Below, piece after piece: positions 27,528 through 32,537 of a DNA stretch of 32,537 nucleotides. How positions within the stretch are numbered: position 1 is the stretch's first letter; each line of letters opens with the position of its first letter. The stretch spans positions 1 through 32,537 of the forward strand of contig JANJVS010000054.1 of the NCBI GenBank assembly GCA_024709955.1. Reading direction: 5' to 3'. Below the pieces are notes generated by a model. It was not told the origin of the DNA. It ran no database searches and saw only the letters and a program-made list of their open reading frames with translations. A program made the translations under genes and the position numbers. The DNA comes from Rhodocyclaceae bacterium. GTDB lineage: Bacteria > Pseudomonadota > Gammaproteobacteria > Burkholderiales > Rhodocyclaceae.

Positions 27528-28895
27528 ATGAAACTACTCAGCTATTTTCGCGGCGAAGCCTTCCAGCGCGGCGTGCATCCGCCGGCCAACAAGCTGACCG
27601 CGCGGCAGAAGATCCGCCGCCTGCCGTTCCCGCCGAAGGTGGTCGTGCCGCTCTCGCAGCACATCGGCAAGGCGCCCCACCCGATCGTCAAGGTCGGCCA
27701 GGAAGTGGTGCGCGGCGAGCCGATCGCGCGCACCGACGACTGGCTGTCGGTGCCCCATCACGCGCCCGTCACCGGCGTGGTCGAGTTCATCGGCCTGCGG
27801 CCCGGCGCGCGCGGACCGTGGGTCGAGTCCATCGTCATCCGCGCCCATCCGGGCGCGACGCAGCAGGATCTCTGGGGCCAGCCGCGCGACATGGCGTCGC
27901 TGTCCGGCGCCGACATCCTGCAGGCGGTCTGGGACACCGGCATGGTCGGCCTCGGCGGCGCCGCCTTCCCGACCCACGCCAAGCAAACCCTGCCGAAGCA
28001 GGCCCACGTGCAAACGCTGGTGGTGAACGGCTGCGAATGCGAGCCCTATCTGACCTGCGACCATCGCGTCATGATCGAGCAGGCCGACGACCTGGTGACG
28101 GGCATCCGCTACGCGATGCGCGCCACCGGCGCCGTGCGCGCCATCGTCGGCATCGAGGACAACAAGCGCGACGCGCGGGACGCCGTGCGCGCGGCCATCG
28201 AAAAAGCTGGCAAGGTGCCGGAGGGGGAGATCCACGCCGAGCTGGTGCCGACCAAGTATCCGCAGGGCTCCGAGAAGATGCTGATCATGGCGCTGTTCGG
28301 CGTGGAAATTCCCGCCGGCGGCCTGCCGGTGTCCCTTGGCATGGTGGTCAACAACGTCGGTACGCTGGCCGCGCTGGGCCGGTTGCTGCCGGCCGGGCGC
28401 GGCCTCACCGAGCGCGTCGTCACGGTCACCGGCCCCGGCGTGGCGCGGCCCGGCGACTACATCGTGCCGCTCGGCACGCCGCTCTCCTTCATCCTCGACC
28501 ATGCCGGCGCCCCGAACGCGGATGCCCGGCAGATCATCCTCGGCGGGCCGATGATGGGCCAGGCCGCCGCTTCCCTTGACGTGCCGATCACCAAGGGCAT
28601 CTCCGGCGTGCTGGTGATGCGCGCCGACCAGGTTGCCGACGGCCTGGCGCGCAGGACCTTTCCGTGCATCAAGTGCGCCGAGTGCGTCGAGTCCTGCCCG
28701 ATGGGCCTCAATCCCTCGCAGCTCGGCATGCTGGCGGCGAAGCGCGAATACGACCTGATGGGCTCGCGCTACCACCTCGGCGAATGCTTCGAGTGCGGCT
28801 GCTGCTCCTACGTCTGTCCCTCCAACATCCCGCTGGTGCAGCAGTTCCGCGTCGCCAAGCAGATCCTGCGCGAGAAAGCGATGGCCGCCAAATGA
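27528..28895 (+). CDS. rnfC: RnfC electron transport subunit
   Basis: 455 aa; RGGVHPPANKLTA-like start, VNGCECEPYLTCDHRVM, CIKCAECVESCP, CFECGCCSYVCPSNIPL. Confidence 0.96.
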   Translation: MKLLSYFRGEAFQRGVHPPANKLTARQKIRRLPFPPKVVVPLSQHIGKAPHPIVKVGQEVVRGEPIARTDDWLSVPHHAPVTGVVEFIGLRPGARGPWVESIVIRAHPGATQQDLWGQPRDMASLSGADILQAVWDTGMVGLGGAAFPTHAKQTLPKQAHVQTLVVNGCECEPYLTCDHRVMIEQADDLVTGIRYAMRATGAVRAIVGIEDNKRDARDAVRAAIEKAGKVPEGEIHAELVPTKYPQGSEKMLIMALFGVEIPAGGLPVSLGMVVNNVGTLAALGRLLPAGRGLTERVVTVTGPGVARPGDYIVPLGTPLSFILDHAGAPNADARQIILGGPMMGQAAASLDVPITKGISGVLVMRADQVADGLARRTFPCIKCAECVESCPMGLNPSQLGMLAAKREYDLMGSRYHLGECFECGCCSYVCPSNIPLVQQFRVAKQILREKAMAAK

Positions 28896-30055
28896 GTATC
28901 GAGATCCGTTCCGCGCCCCACATCAAGGGGCCGAAGAGCGTCGAGCAGATCATGCGCCATGTCGTCTGGTCGCTGCTGCCGATCTGTGCCTTCTACGTCT
29001 ATCAGTACGGCCTGTCGGCCATGGCCTCGCTCGTCGTCGTCACCGGCAGCTGCCTGCTCGCCGAGCGCTGGTTCGTCAAGACCGGCACCCAGTCCGGCGA
29101 CATCTCCGACTATTCGGCGGTGATCACCGGCCTGCTGCTGGCGCTTTCGCTGCCGCCGGGCTTCCCGCTCTGGATGGGCGCCGTCGCCGGCCTCGTCGCC
29201 ATCGCGCTGGGCAAGGCGCTGTTCGGCGGCATCGGCTTCAACGTCTTCAACCCGGCGCTGGTCGGGCGCGCCTTCGCCCAGGCCGCCTTCCCGCAGGCGA
29301 TCGCCACCTACACGCCGTCCTTCCTGCCGGGCCGCTTCCACGAGATGATCCCGTCCTCGATGGCGCTGCCGCTGATGCAGCCGGCCGACGTCGCCGCCTG
29401 GCTCAAGCTCAAGCAGCTCGACGCGCTCGCCGGTGCCACGCCGCTGGCCAAGTGGAAGTTCGAGGGCGTGCTGGCCGGTGCCGAGGAACTCATCACCTCG
29501 CTCTCCGGCCACATGGCGGTCGGCCCCTCGCCGGCGCTGATCCTGGTCTGCGGCGCCTACCTCGCCCTGCGCCGCTACATGGACTGGCGCATCCCGGCGG
29601 CGATCCTCGGCAGCGCCGCCCTGACGGCCTGGCTGCTGTTCGCCTTCGACGGCACGCGCTACCCGAACCCCTTCTTCATGCTGTTCTCCGGCGGCCTGAT
29701 CCTCGGCGCGGTGTACATGGCGACCGACATGGCGACCTCGCCGGTGACGCCCAGGGGCATGTGGGTGTATGGCGCGCTGATCGGCATCCTCACCGTGGTG
29801 ATCCGCTACTACAGCGGCCTGCCGGAGGGCGTCATGTACGCGATCCTGCTCGGCAACGCCGCGACGCCGCTGATCGAGAAGATCACCCAGCCGACGCCCT
29901 TCGGCAAGGGCGCCTCGTCGCTCCTCGGCCGCCAGAAGAAGGGCGCCTCCTATCCGCTGCATCCGGGCTACATCTCGCGCGAGGACGCCGGCGCCGTGAC
30001 GCCGAAGAAGCGCTTCCTGCCGAACAAGCCGAAGAAACAGGACCGAGAGCCATGA
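28892..30055 (+). CDS. rnfD: RnfD membrane flavoprotein subunit
   Basis: MSIEIRSAPHIKGPKSVEQIMRHVVWSLLPICAFYVYQYG..., YSAVITGLLLALSLPPGFPLWMG, NVFNPALVGRAF, LAGATPLAKWK flavinylation-type motif. Confidence 0.96.
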   Translation: MSIEIRSAPHIKGPKSVEQIMRHVVWSLLPICAFYVYQYGLSAMASLVVVTGSCLLAERWFVKTGTQSGDISDYSAVITGLLLALSLPPGFPLWMGAVAGLVAIALGKALFGGIGFNVFNPALVGRAFAQAAFPQAIATYTPSFLPGRFHEMIPSSMALPLMQPADVAAWLKLKQLDALAGATPLAKWKFEGVLAGAEELITSLSGHMAVGPSPALILVCGAYLALRRYMDWRIPAAILGSAALTAWLLFAFDGTRYPNPFFMLFSGGLILGAVYMATDMATSPVTPRGMWVYGALIGILTVVIRYYSGLPEGVMYAILLGNAATPLIEKITQPTPFGKGASSLLGRQKKGASYPLHPGYISREDAGAVTPKKRFLPNKPKKQDREP

Positions 30056-30738
30056 ACGCCGAAGCGACCCTGCCGCAAACGACGCCCGCCGCGGCGATGG
30101 TCCGCACCCTCGGGCTGATCTCCGCCATCTGTGGCCTGATCATCGTCGCCGCCTACCAAGGCACCTACGACGCCGTGCAGGAGAACAAGCGCATCGCCGT
30201 CGAGCGCGCGGTGTTCAAGGTGATCCCCGCCGCCAAGTCGATCGCCGAGTACGTCGCCACCGCAGCGGGCGAAGTCGAAAAACTCGGCGCCGGCGGCACG
30301 GTGCCGGCCGGCGCCGTGAAGTTCTACGCCGGTTACGACGCCGCCGGCAAGCTCGCCGGCATCGCCGCCGAGGGCGGCGCCAAGGGCTACGCCGACACGG
30401 TGCGCATCCTGTTCGCCTGGGACCCGGAGAAAGCCGCAGTGACGGGCTTCGGCGTGGTCTCCTCGCGCGAGACGCCGGGCATCGGCGACAAGATCCTCGT
30501 CGACAAGGACTTCCTCGCCAACTTCCCCCTGGAGGCCAGGCTCGCCGCCGACGGCCAGGCGCTCGCCCACCAGATCCGCGCCGTCAAGCACGGCAGCAAG
30601 GCCAATCCCTGGGAAGTGGATGCCATCGCCGGCGCGACCATCACCTCGCGCGCCGTCGGCAAGGCGATCAACGACACGGCGCAGGCGCTGCTGCCGCGCA
30701 TCGCGCCGCATCTCGACAAGCTTAAGGAAAAGTCATGA
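30052..30738 (+). CDS. rnfG: RnfG FMN-binding subunit
   Basis: ETPGIGDKILVDKDFLANF, DAIAGATITSRAVGKAI covalent-FMN motif. Confidence 0.96.
   Translation: MNAEATLPQTTPAAAMVRTLGLISAICGLIIVAAYQGTYDAVQENKRIAVERAVFKVIPAAKSIAEYVATAAGEVEKLGAGGTVPAGAVKFYAGYDAAGKLAGIAAEGGAKGYADTVRILFAWDPEKAAVTGFGVVSSRETPGIGDKILVDKDFLANFPLEARLAADGQALAHQIRAVKHGSKANPWEVDAIAGATITSRAVGKAINDTAQALLPRIAPHLDKLKEKS
30278..30303 (-). repeat. Dispersed ~25-bp repeat, copy inside rnfG
   Basis: Minus strand CACCGTGCCGCCGGCGCCGAGTTTTT, identical over 26 bp to 2106-2131; encodes KLGAGGTV in RnfG. Confidence 0.75.
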
Positions 30739-31373
30739 GCCAGACGACTGTACGTACCTGGGACGAGTTCATGGAGGGCGTCTGGCGCCAGAACCCGGTG
30801 TTCGTCATGGTGCTGGGCCTCTGCCCCGCGCTGGCGGTGACCGTATCGGCGGTGAATGCCCTCTCGATGGGATTGGCCACCACCTTCGTGCTGACCTGCT
30901 CCTGCGTGCTGGTGTCGCTGCTGCGCAAGCTGATCCCGAAGGAGGTGCGCATCGCCACCTACATCGTCATCATCGCCACCTTCGTCACGGTGGTGGATTA
31001 TCTGATCCAGGCGGTCAGCCTCGCCCTCTACGACGCGCTCGGCGCCTTCATCCAGCTCATCGTGGTGAACTGCATCATCCTCGGCCGCGCCGAGGCCCAC
31101 GCCTCGAAGAACCCGCCGTTCAAGGCGATGGTGAACGCCCTCGGCATGAGCCTCGGCTTCACCATCGGTCTGTTCGCGCTCGGCGCCGTGCGCGAGATTC
31201 TCGGCGCCGGCAAGCTGTTCGGCGTCGCGCTGTTCGGCGCGAACTTCCAGCCCTGGGTCGTCATGGTGCTGCCGCCCGGCGGCTTCTTCGTGCTCGGCAT
31301 GTGGCTGCTGGTGTTCGCCGCCGTTGCCCGGCGCAAGCAGCGCAAACTCGCGGAGGTGGCACAAAATGCATGA
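30735..31373 (+). CDS. rnfE: RnfE membrane subunit
   Basis: 212 aa; QNPVFVMVLGLCPALAVTVSAVNALSMGLATTFVL, LIVVNCIILGRAEAHASKNP. Confidence 0.96.
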   Translation: MSQTTVRTWDEFMEGVWRQNPVFVMVLGLCPALAVTVSAVNALSMGLATTFVLTCSCVLVSLLRKLIPKEVRIATYIVIIATFVTVVDYLIQAVSLALYDALGAFIQLIVVNCIILGRAEAHASKNPPFKAMVNALGMSLGFTIGLFALGAVREILGAGKLFGVALFGANFQPWVVMVLPPGGFFVLGMWLLVFAAVARRKQRKLAEVAQNA

Positions 31374-31944
31374 GAGCGCCTGGCAGATCTTCATCAGCGC
31401 CTTCCTCGCCAACAACTTCGTGCTGGCGATGTTCCTCGGCCTGTGTCCCTTCATCGGCGTCTCGGGCAAGCTGGAGACCGCCGCGCCGATGGGCGCGGCG
31501 ACCACCTTCGTGATGCTGGTCGCCTCGTTGTGCGCCTACGGTCTCAACCTGCTGCTCACGAGCTTCAATCTGGAGTTCCTGCGCCTGATCGCCTACATCG
31601 TGATCATCGCCTCGGCGGTGCAACTGGTCGAGATGGTCCTGAAGAAATACAGCCCGGCCCTGTTCCGCGCCCTCGGCATCTACCTGCCGCTGATCACCAC
31701 CAACTGCGCGGTGCTCGGCGTCGCCCTGTTCCAGACCGCGCGCGAGTACGACTTCGTCCAGTCCGTGACCTTCGCCGTCGGCGCCGGCGCCGGCTTCACC
31801 CTCGCCCTGGTGTTGATGGCCAGCGTGCGCGAGCGCCTGACGCTCTCCGACGTGCCGTCGGTGGCGCAGGGCACCGCGCTGTCGCTGATGCTCGCCGGCA
31901 TCCTCTCGCTCGCCTTCATGGGCTTCGCCGGCCTCGGCGGCTAA
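31366..31944 (+). CDS. rnfA: RnfA membrane subunit
   Basis: MHESAWQIFISAFLANNFVLAMFLGLCPFIGVSGKLETAAPMGAATTFVM, LPLITTNCAVLGVALF; overlaps the rnfE stop by 8 nt. Confidence 0.96.
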   Translation: MHESAWQIFISAFLANNFVLAMFLGLCPFIGVSGKLETAAPMGAATTFVMLVASLCAYGLNLLLTSFNLEFLRLIAYIVIIASAVQLVEMVLKKYSPALFRALGIYLPLITTNCAVLGVALFQTAREYDFVQSVTFAVGAGAGFTLALVLMASVRERLTLSDVPSVAQGTALSLMLAGILSLAFMGFAGLGG

Positions 31945-31995
31945 GAAATGACCGCCCACGGCCCCGCCGGGATTCCCTTCGCTCACGACCCCGGT

Positions 31996-32019
31996 GCGCC
32001 GCTCCCCACTGGGGGGCGC
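31996..32019. repeat. GC-rich intergenic hairpin between rnfA and the small Cys-rich ORF
   Basis: GCGCCgCTCCCC-ACT-GGGGgGGCGC followed by GGTTGCCCTTGGGGCGGCCCGG. Confidence 0.45.
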
Positions 32020-32053
32020 GGTTGCCCTTGGGGCGGCCCGGCAGGCAACTGAC

Positions 32054-32245
32054 ATGTCCCTCTACCTCACCGCCATCGGCCTGATCTTCGCCCTCATGCT
32101 CGCCGGCATCGGCGTGGACCGCCTCTACCGCGCCTTCGCCGCGCGCAATCCGCGGCTCGGCCCGTTCCGCAAGAAGGACGGCGGCTGCGGCAGCTGTTCC
32201 GGCGGCAGCGGCTGCAGTGGCGGTGACAAGTCCTGCGACGCCTGA
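32054..32245 (+). CDS. Small membrane protein with C-terminal four-Cys tail (NqrM-like / FeoB-associated-like)
   Basis: 63 aa MSLYLTAIGLIFALMLAGIGVDRLYRAFAARNPRLGPFRKKDGGCGSCSGGSGCSGGDKSCDA; one TM then CGSC-x5-C-x6-C. Confidence 0.7.
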   Translation: MSLYLTAIGLIFALMLAGIGVDRLYRAFAARNPRLGPFRKKDGGCGSCSGGSGCSGGDKSCDA

Positions 32246-32458
32246 TCTCCAAAGTCGGCGCCGACGAAGCAAAGCGCCGCGATACGGTCGAGCAAACCAC
32301 GCCTGCCCATGAGCGGCAGAGCCTGGGTGGGTGGCGAACCGGGGGAATGGTGGAGTGGCATGCCCATCCGGCTCCCGATCATCCGGCCCAGGCGGCCACG
32401 CGACTGGATGCCGTGCCGGGGTTGCGGCCACGATGCAGCTATGCGACCCCCAAAACGA

Positions 32459-32486
32459 AAGCGGCTTCCATCGCTGGAAGCCGCTT
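32459..32486. terminator. Terminator hairpin downstream of tRNA-Lys (minus strand)
   Basis: AAGCGGCTTCCA-TCGC-TGGAAGCCGCTT perfect 12-bp stem; minus strand continues with TTTCGTTTTGGGG. Confidence 0.85.
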
Positions 32487-32492
32487 GAATCC

Positions 32493-32537
32493 TGGTGGGC
32501 CGTGTAGGGGTCGAACCTACGACAAACGGATTAAGAG
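32493..32537 (-). tRNA. tRNA-Lys (CTT), 3' part only, CCA encoded
   Basis: Minus strand CTCTTAATCCGTTTGTCGTAGGTTCGACCCCTACACGGCCCACCA: anticodon loop CTCTTAA, T arm GTAGG-TTCGACC-CCTAC, acceptor ending in CCA. Confidence 0.85.

Noticed and set aside
1-32537. CRISPR array, transposase, integrase, phage or toxin-antitoxin genes
   Set aside because: None seen in the ORF translations or as regularly spaced repeats.

Overview
High-GC chromosomal window, most likely from a Rhodocyclales-like betaproteobacterium (taxonomy inferred from gene content and synteny). In order it holds: (i) a housekeeping block: rdgB (partial), rph, a PP2C phosphatase and a Ser/Thr kinase on the minus strand, then yicC, gmk, rpoZ, spoT/relA and a DUF3460-type ORF on the plus strand; (ii) a small c-type cytochrome with no methionine in its mature sequence; (iii) a periplasmic nitrate reductase locus split between napDAGHB (+) and napF and napC (-); (iv) a complete cytochrome c maturation operon ccmABCDEFGHI (-); (v) an Rnf operon in which a very large (1638 aa) pyruvate:ferredoxin oxidoreductase-like protein with its own C-terminal ferredoxin domain lies between a long polyferredoxin-type rnfB and rnfCDGEA, followed by a 63-aa four-Cys membrane protein; (vi) the 3' part of a tRNA-Lys(CTT) gene (-) with its terminator. 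The most notable observations are the PFOR-in-Rnf module, a dispersed ~25-bp GC-rich repeat that also occurs inside genes (one exact 26-bp copy in rnfG), a structured ~290-nt leader before rnfB, the Met-to-Gln change at the expected heme ligand of the small cytochrome, and FNR/Dnr-like promoter architectures at both nap transcription units. All coordinates and motifs were read by eye; no searches or folding programs were run.
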